NCBI GenBank assembly: GCA_015067005.1
Contig: SVNH01000001.1
Coordinates: 62,001-126,000, forward strand
DNA: 64,000 bases
Source: Ruminococcus flavefaciens
Lineage (GTDB): Bacteria > Bacillota > Clostridia > Oscillospirales > Ruminococcaceae
Direction of reading: 5' to 3'
This document shows, piece after piece, positions 8,345 through 17,145 of the stretch. The notes under the pieces are model-generated. The model was not told the DNA's origin. It ran no database searches and saw nothing but the letters and a program-made list of their open reading frames with translations. How positions within the stretch are numbered: position 1 is the first letter of the stretch; every line of letters begins with the position of its first letter. A program made the translations under genes and the position numbers.

Positions 8345-9496
8345 CTAAATCCGTATCAGTTTCTGATACTCCTCAATCTCCAACTCGCCATCAGCAGCTT
8401 TAGTTCGCAGCTGGATAGCATACTCGCCCCACTCGGCGAACTCGGATTTGCTCATTTTCTTTTTCATATAGCGAGCGTAGTGCTGCTTGTATGCACGATT
8501 GTATATCTCCCAAACGGGATCACTCTTTATCTTCTCCTTGAAGTTATGGCTCATTGCATTGTCACGACAAGTTTTCGGAGGATTGCTACTTACAAGGCGC
8601 TTGCAGTAATGTGAGAAGGTAGTGTGCTTCATGATGAACCACCGACCGCAGTTGCGGCACTTGACAGGCATGAACTTCTCCTCAATGCACTTGAACAATT
8701 CAAAATACAGAAAGGCTCCCAGCGATGTGAAACGATAGGTCTCACAGAGTATGGGACCTTTTTTCGTTTCGATAACTGTGTGTCCCATGCACATACTGCC
8801 GCTTGAAATAACGCCTTTATATTTTTGAAATGTGTCGATAACCTTTTGATTAGACGGATAACTGTTGTGGTCACAAAGCTCGTCAACGAACGGCATAAAG
8901 ATTTTCTTGACACGAATAATGTCCTCGATAAAAGTTGAGAACTCGTTCGTCATCTGCTCGATACAAGTTGTAAAGTCAGCTGCGTCCTTTCGGTTCTCGT
9001 AGTTGCTGAAAACTTTCTTGCTGTCGAAGTCATAATCGTCAAGTGCTCGCAGCTCGTTCAAATCTTCTGTGATATACATTTCCTCATAAGACACAGGAGT
9101 GCTCTCTGCGTTGACAAAGTGTTCGTTGTAGTCATCAACTTCAAATTCCGAGTCTTCATAGAAAGGCTCGTCAAAGATGTCGTTGTAGTAAGCGAACAGA
9201 TTTCTCAGGAGACCATGTCTGAAATGTTTTGTGTCGTAGGGCGGAAGTGACTTTGCAATGTCCATGATGCTGTCGTATGTGAATTCTATTTCCTGTGCAC
9301 ACTTTCCTATGTCAGCAGGGCAGAACAAGGAACTGATGTTCAGCTCAGACTTTGCACGTTCACATACGTCAAACAGTTCACCTAAGTCATAAAAATTCAT
9401 TGAAAAATAGCGCAGAAGGATCTCTCCGAGCGGATAAACTCTGCCGTCGGAAAGATATATTTTTCTGTCATGGTAGTGTGCTTCTATCTCAAACAT
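8345..9496 (-). CDS. DUF6076-type zinc-ribbon protein
   Basis: A 383-residue soluble protein with an acidic helical N-terminal two-thirds and a C-terminal zinc-ribbon: VKCRNCGRWFI followed about 20 residues later by HYCKR and CRDNA. Length and layout match proteins annotated DUF6076 (recalled, not searched), common on mobile elements of Clostridia. Function unknown. It is divergent from the HTH gene at 9757 and lies in the mobile-element remnant that ends with the serine recombinase. Confidence 0.6.
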   Translation of the reverse strand: MFEIEAHYHDRKIYLSDGRVYPLGEILLRYFSMNFYDLGELFDVCERAKSELNISSLFCPADIGKCAQEIEFTYDSIMDIAKSLPPYDTKHFRHGLLRNLFAYYNDIFDEPFYEDSEFEVDDYNEHFVNAESTPVSYEEMYITEDLNELRALDDYDFDSKKVFSNYENRKDAADFTTCIEQMTNEFSTFIEDIIRVKKIFMPFVDELCDHNSYPSNQKVIDTFQKYKGVISSGSMCMGHTVIETKKGPILCETYRFTSLGAFLYFELFKCIEEKFMPVKCRNCGRWFIMKHTTFSHYCKRLVSSNPPKTCRDNAMSHNFKEKIKSDPVWEIYNRAYKQHYARYMKKKMSKSEFAEWGEYAIQLRTKAADGELEIEEYQKLIRI

Positions 9497-9656
9497 AATA
9501 ACTCCTTTCAGAAATAGTGTTCTATTTCATCAGAGCGCATAACACTGCGGTTTGCTTTGAAAACGGCTGTATGAATAGCCAAGAAACAAAAGTTTACAAT
9601 TTGTTCATAAAAATAGATTATAGATTGAACTCGGTAGAGATAGTATACTATATCTA

Positions 9657-9685
9657 TTGACTTTTGTCAAGAGAGCGTGTATACT
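9657..9685 (+). promoter_or_regulatory. Promoter of the HTH gene at 9757
   Basis: TTGACT (9657-9662), 17-bp spacer, TATACT (9680-9685). Confidence 0.6.
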
Positions 9686-9756
9686 GAATGCAGTTAAGAC
9701 GTCCGGACACTCTTGACATCACAAGTAAAAACTCGAAACGCGAAAGGAAGATGTAG

Positions 9757-10122
9757 ATGAAAGATTTGAACGTTATCAACTGCACAAGCTACTCTAACGG
9801 CGTCAACTCTCCGCTTGAGTATCTCAACATCACTACGCCTGCCGAGTTCAAGGTGGTGATGGAATTACTCTGTCACTATGACGAGGAAAAGAAAAGTGCG
9901 TCAATAAGCCGCACAGGTATCGCAAGAGACACTGCGATGTCGGTGAGCAATGTTGAGCGTGCACTGAAAACTCTTGCGCAGAAGGATATCATTCGCATAC
10001 ACAATAACTATGCTGACAACGGTCGTCAGGTCGAGAACTCTTACGAGGTCGCATTCCTGAATTATGACATGGACGAAAACAAGCTCCGTGACGCAGAGTT
10101 GGCGTTGCTGTTTAAAAGTTAA
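9757..10122 (+). CDS. Winged-helix HTH protein (HTH_36-like)
   Basis: A 121-residue DNA-binding protein. The pattern SISRTGIARDTAMSVSNVERALKTLAQKDIIRI is the winged-helix unit seen in replication-initiator-like and HTH_36 proteins, followed by a wing and a short helical tail. It lacks a larger Rep domain, so it is probably a regulator of the surrounding element. Preceded by a good promoter and ribosome site (GAAAGGAAG). Confidence 0.65.
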   Translation: MKDLNVINCTSYSNGVNSPLEYLNITTPAEFKVVMELLCHYDEEKKSASISRTGIARDTAMSVSNVERALKTLAQKDIIRIHNNYADNGRQVENSYEVAFLNYDMDENKLRDAELALLFKS

Positions 10123-10888
10123 TTGTCATAGGGGCTGTGTCATGATGTCATAGGCTTATATATTAAGTATACAAGATAATATATAATAATACTAATACGA
10201 AGAAGGAAGATATATATTACATGATAATTATAAATCAAGTAAGCGCCTTTTTTCTTCAGCTATAATATCTATGACAATGATGTTCAGTTGATAAGAACTG
10301 AAACACGAGCAGAAAGCCCTGAGTTTGCCCTATTCAAATCCGAAATAGTATAGTTACCCCACCGCTCGCGTTGAACGCGATTGTCGCGCAACGTGGAGCG
10401 AGTGTGGGGATTATACAGGTATCGAAAAAAACGAAAGAGTTGAGGGTATGGAGGTCGGTCCGCAAGACCGGCAAGCATAGCGGTCGGCGTTCCGCCTGCC
10501 GCTGAAACGGGAGAACCCGTGCCCCTTTCCAGTTTTGCAGGTAAAAGGCTGGCGTCAAACCGCCAGCCGATTCACCTCGGACGGGCAGTGCCCGCCGAAA
10601 TGTCGGAGAATGCGAATTTTGCAAATTGGCGTCAAAATTCTTTTCCTTCAAAAAGTGTGGGGTCAATAATTGAAAAAGTACTCGAGAAAGGCTGTACTTA
10701 GGAATGTATGGCTGGCGTCAGAGAGCAAAAACAGGGAGGAGTGATATAGATACACCTGGGCCGACCCGAAAGGGAGTCCAAAAAAGTCTGGGCTGGTAAC
10801 ACGCAGGCGCAGCAAAGCGGTACGATTTGATTTTGTACCGAGTGATATTTGATTTATTGAATTGAATAGTTTTAGAGGAGGCGGATGT
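10123..10888. other. Gene-free region with a dense mosaic of hairpins
   Basis: No convincing gene. From about 10358 to 10630 there is an almost continuous chain of short inverted repeats, for example CGGTCCGCAAGACCG, ACGGGAGAACCCGT, GGCTGGCG...CGCCAGCC and GAATTTTGC...GTCAAAATTC. The GC content is far above that of the flanks. It lies directly upstream of the TnpW-like gene and the serine recombinase, so it may be a cis-acting element region such as a transfer or attachment site, or a structured RNA. Confidence 0.4.
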
Positions 10889-11113
10889 ATGAGCGTAAAA
10901 CTTGAGAAACCTCATTGCAGTGAAAATCCCGAGGTACAGTCCGTATTGCATCACGACTGTACTGTTGACGGTGTCACCTATCGTGTTTGGTCTGCTTTCC
11001 TCGGCAGGAAAAGGGCTGAAGAGTCACTCGGAGAACTTATGCTCCGACAGCTCGAAAGGGGTGATGAAAAGCCTGCCGCAGATGCAAAGCAGACCGAGAG
11101 CGAGTCGATGTAA
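10889..11113 (+). CDS. TnpW-like small transposon protein
   Basis: A 74-residue protein beginning MSVKLEKPH with a ribosome site AGGAGGCGG. The core VDGVTYRVWSAFLGRKRAEESLGELMLRQLER resembles the short TnpW proteins encoded beside TnpX-type recombinases in Tn4451-like elements (beta-hairpin then helix). Role unknown; possibly an accessory factor for excision. The recombinase gene follows 120 bp downstream in the same direction. Confidence 0.55.
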   Translation: MSVKLEKPHCSENPEVQSVLHHDCTVDGVTYRVWSAFLGRKRAEESLGELMLRQLERGDEKPAADAKQTESESM

Positions 11114-11233
11114 AAGTTGGAAAATGTTTTTTGTGCAGTCCTACGAAATCAGCTGTGCACACTGGATTCCTGAGCGGAGGTGTGGTATACTGTCCGTGTA
11201 AGGATCTGCTGCACGGCTGAGAAAGGAGTTTTA

Positions 11234-12862
11234 ATGAAAAACAAACAGCCTAAAAAAGCAGCACTGTATTGCAGGCTCTCGGTCGATGACGGGCGAATGG
11301 GCGAAAGCGTAAGCATTGGCTCGCAAAAATTATTACTGGAGCAGTACTGCAAGGATCATGCAATAGATAATTATGAAGTGTACGATGATGACGGATACAG
11401 CGGCACTAACTTTGACCGTCCTGCGTTCCAGAGAATGTTCGAGGACATTCAGAACGGACTGATAGATACTGTCCTGGTAAAAGACCAGTCACGATTCGGA
11501 AGGTCGTATATCGAAGTCGGAATGTACGTCGAAAAGTTCAAGGAGCTCGGAGTTCGGTTCATTGCTGTGAGCGACAACTACGACTCCATGAAGAACGAAA
11601 ACGATATGATGTTCCCGATGAGAAATGTTCTAAACGATTACTTCGCAAGAGAGGCTTCTATCAAGACTAAGACTGCGAAGAAGGCAAAAGCGAAAGCAGG
11701 GCAGTACATCGGTTCAAAGCCACCCTTCGGTTACAAGCTGGACCCGAACGACAGGCATCATCTTGTGATAGACGAGCCTGCTGCGGAGACAGTACGAAGA
11801 ATATTCAGAATGGCGGCACAGGGTATCGGCTTCAATAGGACAACAAAAATCTTCCGCGAGGAAAAGGTTCTCACACCGATAGCTTACTTCAATCTCCATA
11901 ATCCCGACTACTTTAAGTCGGATTACTGGAGACGGGAGTTCGACTGGCACGTTACTTCTATCCGAGTGATTCTCGAAAACGAAGTCTATCTTGGAAAGCT
12001 TGTCTACGGAAAACGGAAAAACGTATCTATGAAAAGCAAGAAGAAGGTGTTCTGTCCGCGTGAAGAATGGATAATAGTTGAGAACTGTCACGAGCCGATA
12101 ATATCTCAGGAGCTGTGGGACGACGCACACAGAATGATGAGCGTAAAACGCCGCGCGACTAAAACAGGAGAGTTCCAGATATTCGCGGGACACCTGTACT
12201 GTGCGGACTGCGGTCATGCACTCACCTACTCCCAGAAGCAGCGCCGAGACGGCACATACCACGGAGCATACTCATGCTGGTTGTACAAAACTCACGGCAA
12301 GGAATACTGCGCATCGCATTACATCAACTACGATGTTATTTACGACATCGTTCTTAAAGATATGCGGCGAGTGCTGAAGTCGTATCGTAAAAACAAAGAT
12401 GAGTTCAGAGCTTTCCTTAACAACAAAAGCAGCGGCATCAGCAGCCAAAGGATAGTGCAGCTGAAGACCGAGCTTAAAAAGTCGCAGGGCAGAATAGAAG
12501 AGCTTAATCATCTGCTCAACAAGCTCTATGAGGACAATGTGCTCGGAAAGCTGACTGACAACCGTTACGTTCAGATGTCCAACAGGTTTGAAAAGGAACT
12601 GCATGAATTAATGGAGTCTGTGTCAAGGATAAACGAGGAGCTCAACAAGTATTCATTCCAAAACAATGAAACCGAAAAGTTTACAAAGATCATAGATCAG
12701 TACACTGACATAAAAGAGCTTGACTCTGAAATAATCAACGAGCTTATTGATAAGATATTAGTCCATCATAAGGAAGAAATTGACGGCAATACTTATCAGC
12801 AGGTCGAAATATATTATAAGTTTGTGGGAAACCTGAATCGAACCGCACAGAATGCGGCGTAA
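11234..12862 (+). CDS. Large serine recombinase (TnpX-like)
   Basis: A 542-residue recombinase. The N-terminal resolvase domain has the catalytic Ser in AALYCRLSVDDG and the arginines in KDQSRFGRS. A recombinase domain follows (PPFGYKLDP...), then a zinc ribbon (CADCG plus a later Cys pair), and finally a coiled-coil region and the LLDK-type DUF4368-like tail. Such enzymes excise and insert transposons between short sites with a 2-bp core. Start chosen at the ATG preceded by AAAGGAG. It is apparently complete, though its element has eroded around it. Confidence 0.92.
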   Translation: MKNKQPKKAALYCRLSVDDGRMGESVSIGSQKLLLEQYCKDHAIDNYEVYDDDGYSGTNFDRPAFQRMFEDIQNGLIDTVLVKDQSRFGRSYIEVGMYVEKFKELGVRFIAVSDNYDSMKNENDMMFPMRNVLNDYFAREASIKTKTAKKAKAKAGQYIGSKPPFGYKLDPNDRHHLVIDEPAAETVRRIFRMAAQGIGFNRTTKIFREEKVLTPIAYFNLHNPDYFKSDYWRREFDWHVTSIRVILENEVYLGKLVYGKRKNVSMKSKKKVFCPREEWIIVENCHEPIISQELWDDAHRMMSVKRRATKTGEFQIFAGHLYCADCGHALTYSQKQRRDGTYHGAYSCWLYKTHGKEYCASHYINYDVIYDIVLKDMRRVLKSYRKNKDEFRAFLNNKSSGISSQRIVQLKTELKKSQGRIEELNHLLNKLYEDNVLGKLTDNRYVQMSNRFEKELHELMESVSRINEELNKYSFQNNETEKFTKIIDQYTDIKELDSEIINELIDKILVHHKEEIDGNTYQQVEIYYKFVGNLNRTAQNAA

Positions 12863-12947
12863 AGGCAATAGATGGAACATCTGTTCCCTCTATGTCCAAA
12901 CACGTAGTCGCAGGTTCGAGTCACGTCACAAGCTCCAGCGCAGAGCC

Positions 12948-12978
12948 AGCGCCCCCTTCCACGGGGGCGCTCGTTTTT
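12948..12978 (+). terminator. GC-rich terminator
   Basis: AGCGCCCCC/GGGGGCGCT hairpin followed by CGTTTTT. Confidence 0.8.
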
Positions 12979-13056
12979 ACTCGCTTACTCTTTACAGAAC
13001 TGTCGGTCTGCTTCCGTTTACGGAAGCAGTATTCATTTTGTAACACATAGACATTG

Positions 13057-13097
13057 AAAACCCGCTTAGAATAGGCTTCTAAGCGGGTTTAGTTTTT
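13057..13097. terminator. Terminator hairpin
   Basis: AACCCGCTTAGAA pairs perfectly with TTCTAAGCGGGTT; flanked by A and T runs. Confidence 0.8.
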
Positions 13098-13233
13098 GCG
13101 CTATGTGTTGTGAAACTTCATACTACACTAATATTGCTCGTTGATAAATACACATTTATTCAGCCGTATCTATTGATGAATTGAGCGAAATATGGTATAA
13201 TTCTGTAAACGAAAAATTCGAGGGGTATATGTT

Positions 13234-13695
13234 ATGTGCGTAATAAAAAAAGCTGAACGAGGCGACCTGCAAGCGATCTTACAGCTTCAATGCCTTGCGT
13301 ATCAGAGCGAGGCGGAGCTGTTCGGAAGTCGTGATATCCCTCCGCTGAAACAGACTCTCGATGAAGTTCTTGAGGAGTTCAGAAGCGGAATTATACTGAA
13401 AATGGTCGATGATAAGAATGCCATTATCGGCTCGGTGCGGGCGCAGGAGCGTGACGGGACGGTTTACATCGGTAAGCTTATGGTACACCCTGAGCATCGC
13501 CACAAAGGCTACGGAACAATGCTTCTGAGTGAGATAGAGAAATGCTTTCCTGATAAGCGGTATGAGCTTTTCACAAGTACCCGAAGTCTGGATAATATCC
13601 GTCTTTATCAGAAGCTGGGATATACGATATTTGCACGGAAAGCTGTGAATGACGAACTGGAATTCGTGTATATGGAGAAAAATGATAAATATTGA
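13234..13695 (+). CDS. GNAT family N-acetyltransferase (copy 2)
   Basis: A 153-residue paralogue of the acetyltransferase at 3248-3703, with the same motif A (IGKLMVHPEHRHKGYGTMLL) and an almost identical C-terminal half. The first residues differ, as do a few positions around residues 45-70. The pair arose by duplication and now flanks the mobile-element remnant. Downstream it is followed by a GyrI-like gene rather than the esterase found next to copy 1. Confidence 0.9.
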   Translation: MCVIKKAERGDLQAILQLQCLAYQSEAELFGSRDIPPLKQTLDEVLEEFRSGIILKMVDDKNAIIGSVRAQERDGTVYIGKLMVHPEHRHKGYGTMLLSEIEKCFPDKRYELFTSTRSLDNIRLYQKLGYTIFARKAVNDELEFVYMEKNDKY

Positions 13696-13713
13696 TATTA
13701 TCGGAGGTTAATT

Positions 13714-14349
13714 ATGGCGTTTGATTTTAAGAAAGAATACAAGGAATACTATATGCCGAAGAACAAGCCACAGATCATCGAAATACCACCGATGAACTAC
13801 ATCGCGGTGCGTGGGCAAGGTGACCCGAATGAAGAAAACGGCGAATATAAACAGGCAATAGGCATTCTTTATGCAGTTGCTTATACGCTGAAAATGAGTT
13901 ATAAGACCGACTATAAAATAGACGGCTTCTTTGAGTACGTTGTACCGCCGCTGGAAGGCTTCTGGTGGAGCGATAACGGAGAATCTTTTGACTACGCAGA
14001 CAAGTCACAGCTGAGGTGGATATCCGTTATCAGGCTGCCTGATTTTATTACGAATAAGGACTTCCAGTGGGCGGTTGAGACTGCTTCAAAGAAGAAAAAA
14101 CTTGACTGTTCATCGGCAGAATTTCTGACGTTCAATGAAGGACTGTGCGTTCAGATAATGCACAACGGCTCTTATGATGACGAGCCTGCGACTGTTGAGA
14201 TAATGGACAAATTTATTGCTGAAAATGGCTATATGAACGATATAAGCAATGAACGTCTGCACCACGAGATCTATCTTTCCAATCCGGGAAAAACTCCGCC
14301 TGAAAAGTGGAAAACAGTTATCCGTCACCCAATAAGAAAGTGTGATTGA
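13714..14349 (+). CDS. GyrI-like small-molecule-binding protein
   Basis: A 211-residue protein of the GyrI-like ligand-binding type: IIEIPPMNYIAVRGQGDPN at the N-terminus, a repeated two-fold fold, and VQIMHNGSYDDEPATVEIMDKFIAENG near the end. This is a hallmark of SOUL/GyrI-like domains that bind hydrophobic cations or drugs. It has no DNA-binding domain. It lies 18 bp after the acetyltransferase copy 2 and ends just before the deleted SDR copy, whose start codon follows at once. Confidence 0.85.
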   Translation: MAFDFKKEYKEYYMPKNKPQIIEIPPMNYIAVRGQGDPNEENGEYKQAIGILYAVAYTLKMSYKTDYKIDGFFEYVVPPLEGFWWSDNGESFDYADKSQLRWISVIRLPDFITNKDFQWAVETASKKKKLDCSSAEFLTFNEGLCVQIMHNGSYDDEPATVEIMDKFIAENGYMNDISNERLHHEIYLSNPGKTPPEKWKTVIRHPIRKCD

Positions 14350-14350
14350 T

Positions 14351-14458
14351 ATGTTCAAAAACAAAGCAGCCGTAGTAACAGGCGAGAATATCTGAATTGA
14401 CGGAGGCATGACTAAGCTGATGATATACCACGGCGATAACTGCTGGAAGCTGAAATGA
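14351..14458 (+). pseudogene. Internally deleted SDR copy
   Basis: This short frame fuses the first 11 codons of an SDR (MFKNKAAVVTG) to its last about 25 codons (ENI*IDGGMTKLMIYHGDN...). It is a remnant of a second copy of the SDR at 5546-6247. The deletion joins two ACAGGCG sites that occur in the parent gene at the cofactor loop and at the GENICIDGG motif, so it looks like a short-repeat deletion. A TGT codon has also become a TGA stop. Confidence 0.85.
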
Positions 14459-14489
14459 GGTGAATATAGCAGGATGAATGCAAGTATTA

Positions 14490-14525
14490 AGGGCTCTTGT
14501 CTATTAGAACGGACAAGAGCTCTTT
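14490..14525. terminator. Bidirectional terminator
   Basis: GCTCTTGTC/GACAAGAGC hairpin followed by TCTTTT, between convergent genes. Confidence 0.75.
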
Positions 14526-14533
14526 TGCGGTCA

Positions 14534-15850
14534 TCATTCCATTGAACATCCGGACAGCGAATACTCCACTGTAAGTGAAAATATTCCGTTTTCAGTATCT
14601 ATTTTCATTTGTCCATCCAGATCGTTCACGGCTTTTCTTATATTTATGAGACCGAAGCCATGATTTTTCTTATCGCTTTTGGAAGTTCTGTCAAAGCGGC
14701 TTTTTTCCGGCATCGGGTTTGAGATAGAAATGACTTGTATATTGTGGCTTACAGCGCACCGGACATCTATCACCTTTTTTTCTGAGGAATTTATCCTGCC
14801 GCAGGCTTCAACAGCATTGTCAAGGGCATTGAAGAGTATGGTTGACAGTTTTGATAGCGGAGCGTTGCTGTCTATTGCGCCGCTGAATACTATCTCAGCG
14901 TTGTTTGCCTGAGCGTTCTCGTTTTTGTTATCAAGGATCGAATCGGCTATGTAGTTGCCGGTAGAGTAGGTCTTGCTGCTGATTATCTCCTGATTGGTAA
15001 CGTCCTGAATGTACTGGGAAGCCTTGCTGTACTGTTCTGAATCAATGAGCATACTGATACATTGAAGGTGATTCTTGTAATCGTGGCGGAACCTCTTCAT
15101 ATCATTGTTCATGGTATCAATTTTTTTGTAGTAGCTGATCTGTTCATTGACGTTTTTCTCCATAATATCAGACATCAGCTCATAATACTGTTTTGATATA
15201 CAGCTTTTGATAAGGTAAATTATCATCATAAAAATGATCGGGATTATGATGAGAGTGCTTATCATTAGGATATTATTCTGGAGAGTCTCGTTGCTGAATT
15301 TAGACTGATAGCAGCCGAACAGTTCACCGAGCAGCATGAGCACACTCAGAACGAGTCCATGAACCTTTGTTGGTATCAGTTTTGCAGTGAATTGCAGGCT
15401 GTTGTCATTTCTTTCCATATACCGGGCGGTTATCAGCAGTATCAGCAGGTTGATGAGAAGTGATGCCAGCTTGGAGATTCCGCTCACCATGCTCGATGTC
15501 CAGAAAAAGTCCAGCAGCAGCTTGCACATCGACTGCAATATAGAGTCTAAGCACATATACACAGCAGTAACATAGAGAGCGCTGCGCTTGTTCGGGTGCA
15601 TAAGATAGACTATCAGGAATACGAGCACATAAAACAGCAGTGTAAACAGCGACACTGTTACAGGCACATTATCGGAAAAGCTGAAAAAACCGCATACACC
15701 GCTGGCAGCAGAAAGACAGACCAGAAGCGGTATGACTTTCTTGTAAGGCGAGCAGGAGCCGTCGATGAGGAATAATATGCGGTTGATATTTACTACATAC
15801 AGAAGAGACAGGGCAATGAAGATTACAGAGAATATATAATTTATCATCAT
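14534..15850 (-). CDS. GHKL-type sensor histidine kinase (AgrC-like)
   Basis: A 438-residue membrane kinase. The first about 210 residues form six or so hydrophobic segments without a large external domain, as in peptide-sensing AgrC/ComD-type kinases. The phospho-acceptor region is FRHDYKNHLQCISMLI, followed by the N-box LFNALDNAVEAC and the glycine box KNHGFGLINIRKAV of the GHKL ATPase. It presumably phosphorylates the adjacent LytTR regulator in response to a peptide. The start overlaps the regulator's stop by 4 bp, so the two are one operon. No AgrB or AgrD gene is nearby. Confidence 0.93.
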   Translation of the reverse strand: MMINYIFSVIFIALSLLYVVNINRILFLIDGSCSPYKKVIPLLVCLSAASGVCGFFSFSDNVPVTVSLFTLLFYVLVFLIVYLMHPNKRSALYVTAVYMCLDSILQSMCKLLLDFFWTSSMVSGISKLASLLINLLILLITARYMERNDNSLQFTAKLIPTKVHGLVLSVLMLLGELFGCYQSKFSNETLQNNILMISTLIIIPIIFMMIIYLIKSCISKQYYELMSDIMEKNVNEQISYYKKIDTMNNDMKRFRHDYKNHLQCISMLIDSEQYSKASQYIQDVTNQEIISSKTYSTGNYIADSILDNKNENAQANNAEIVFSGAIDSNAPLSKLSTILFNALDNAVEACGRINSSEKKVIDVRCAVSHNIQVISISNPMPEKSRFDRTSKSDKKNHGFGLINIRKAVNDLDGQMKIDTENGIFSLTVEYSLSGCSME

Positions 15851-16563
15851 ATTTTATTGAGACTTTCTTTTTTGACGAACTCAAAAAAGTCTTCACGGAA
15901 CGGCTTGTATCTTTTTTTGGATATCGGGACCTTTTCCTGCGTAGAAAGCAGGATGTCGGTCTTAGAGAATCTTTCTATGTAACTGAGATTAACAATGTAT
16001 GACCTGTGCACTCTGAAAAAGAAGCTGCTTTTCAGTTCTTCTTCAAATTTTGAAAGAGTGTTCCGGAAAACATATGCATTATCCTTAGTGAATATTTTGG
16101 TATAGACATTTTCAGCCTGAGCGTAGATTATTGAGTTTTCTTTGATATTACAGACTGCGAGGTTTGAATCGTCATGGACGAGCACAGAGGGACATCTGAC
16201 AGTTTCCTTGATAAAAGAATCAAGTGCTTCACGCAGCTTGTCATCCGCTACCGGCTTTATGAGAAAACGGAAAGCCTTAACTTTCATGGAATCAAATACT
16301 ATATCCTTGTAGCTGCTGACAAAGATGACATGAGTATCATTGCCGCGGGCTCTCAGGTGAGTAACAGCATCGAGACCATTCCTGTTTTTCATTTTGTGGT
16401 CGATAAATATAAGGTCGAAGTCGATATTTGAATCCATTAGTTCATTGCCGTCGCTGAATTCAAAGAACACGGCGTCCATACCAATATTTCGGAAATAATC
16501 GTCTGTTTTTTTTATAAGGTCTAAGCGGTATATCTTTTCGTCGTCGCAGATAGCTATTTTCAT
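15847..16563 (-). CDS. LytTR-family response regulator (AgrA-like)
   Basis: A 238-residue regulator. The receiver domain starts MKIAICDDEKI, has the phospho-Asp in FDLIFIDHKMKNR and the conserved KPV at KAFRFLIKPVAD. The C-terminal LytTR domain (from about residue 135) contains FFRVHRSYIVNLSYIERF, which precedes the DNA-contact strands. Start chosen at the ATG with AGGAGAGGGG upstream. LytTR proteins bind paired direct repeats about two helical turns apart. Three such pairs are found in the divergent region 16798-17380, so this protein is the likely activator of the peptide cluster. Confidence 0.95.
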   Translation of the reverse strand: MKIAICDDEKIYRLDLIKKTDDYFRNIGMDAVFFEFSDGNELMDSNIDFDLIFIDHKMKNRNGLDAVTHLRARGNDTHVIFVSSYKDIVFDSMKVKAFRFLIKPVADDKLREALDSFIKETVRCPSVLVHDDSNLAVCNIKENSIIYAQAENVYTKIFTKDNAYVFRNTLSKFEEELKSSFFFRVHRSYIVNLSYIERFSKTDILLSTQEKVPISKKRYKPFREDFFEFVKKESLNKI

Positions 16564-16797
16564 GGAAAATCCCCTCTCCTGATATTTCATATCGCAGCGG
16601 TGACGCAGGCAGTGAATGATAGTATGGTTATAAGATCAACTGAATTCAGAGCGATAGTGTTTGCTTTAACTATCGTATTCCTGTTTTTCAGTATTTAGTG
16701 CTTTTTTTGAGAAAAACGAACATTTACTTTAATCATTATACAACAATTTGTGGATAAATGCAAGTGATTCGTATAAAAAATAATCAAAGCAGGCGCT

Positions 16798-16863
16798 GTT
16801 TACTAAAAAATAATATACATTGACTAAATATTGCTTGAACTCCGGAGTCGATTGTGGTATTAT
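16798..16863 (+). promoter_or_regulatory. LytTR-type promoter P1
   Basis: Boxes GTTTACTAAA (16798-16807) and ATTGACTAAA (16819-16828) are 21 bp apart. They are followed by -35 TTGAAC (16835-16840), a 17-bp spacer and -10 TATTAT (16858-16863). No gene lies between it and P2, so it probably adds to transcription of the small peptide/RNA unit. Confidence 0.7.
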
Positions 16864-16938
16864 ATTTAAATTAAAGAGAATAGCTTTTCCGGGATCATTT
16901 GGGTATAGTTTTAGGCAGTTTATATGGCAAAATTGACT

Positions 16939-17004
16939 GTTTACTAAATAAAACCGCACGTTTACTAAATATCAGTTGATTTTGGAAAGATTTTGTAGTA
17001 GTAT
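16939..17004 (+). promoter_or_regulatory. LytTR-type promoter P2
   Basis: Boxes GTTTACTAAAT (from 16939) and GTTTACTAAAT (from 16960) are 21 bp apart. They are followed by -35 TTGATT (16976-16981), a 17-bp spacer and -10 TAGTAT (16999-17004). The geometry equals P1 and P3. It points at the 13-residue peptide gene at 17055. Confidence 0.75.
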
Positions 17005-17054
17005 AAGTTTAGCATTAAAACACGTTATTTATACCATAAAGTGAGGGATCAATT

Positions 17055-17096
17055 ATGTGGAATGATATTATGAAAGCAATCGGAAATCTGTTCTGA
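17055..17096 (+). CDS. 13-residue peptide MWNDIMKAIGNLF, candidate signal or leaderless peptide
   Basis: A tiny open frame with GAGGG eight bases upstream of its ATG, about 45 bp downstream of promoter P2, and the only frame on that short transcript. The peptide can form an amphipathic helix and has no leader or Cys. Its pattern M-x-x-D-I-x-x-x-I-G-x-L matches the start of staphylococcal delta-hemolysin (MAQDIISTIGDLV), although over 13 residues this may be chance. It could be the ligand of the GHKL kinase, or a PSM-like effector. It is too short for any database-based call. Confidence 0.5.
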   Translation: MWNDIMKAIGNLF

Positions 17097-17145
17097 TGAA
17101 CTGATTTCCGGTTAATGAAACAACTCCCAAACATTCAAAGCAAAG

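Larger units (their letters stand above)
12863..13233. other. Non-coding region after the recombinase, with tRNA-like remnant and hairpins
   Basis: About 370 bp without a gene. A GCAGGTTCGAGTC stretch near 12909 looks like a tRNA T-arm but cannot be folded into a tRNA. Two strong terminator hairpins are listed separately. AACACATAG (about 13041) and CTATGTGTT (about 13101) form an inverted repeat enclosing the second hairpin. The right end of the recombinase element probably lies here. Confidence 0.4.

Noticed and set aside
12890-12935. A possible tRNA with a GGTTCGAGTC T-loop
   Set aside because: The T-stem does not pair and no acceptor or anticodon arm can be drawn, so at most it is an old attachment-site remnant.
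16864-16938. A separate small gene between promoters P1 and P2
   Set aside because: The only frame (ATGGCAAAATTG..., seven codons) has no ribosome site and runs through the P2 operator boxes.
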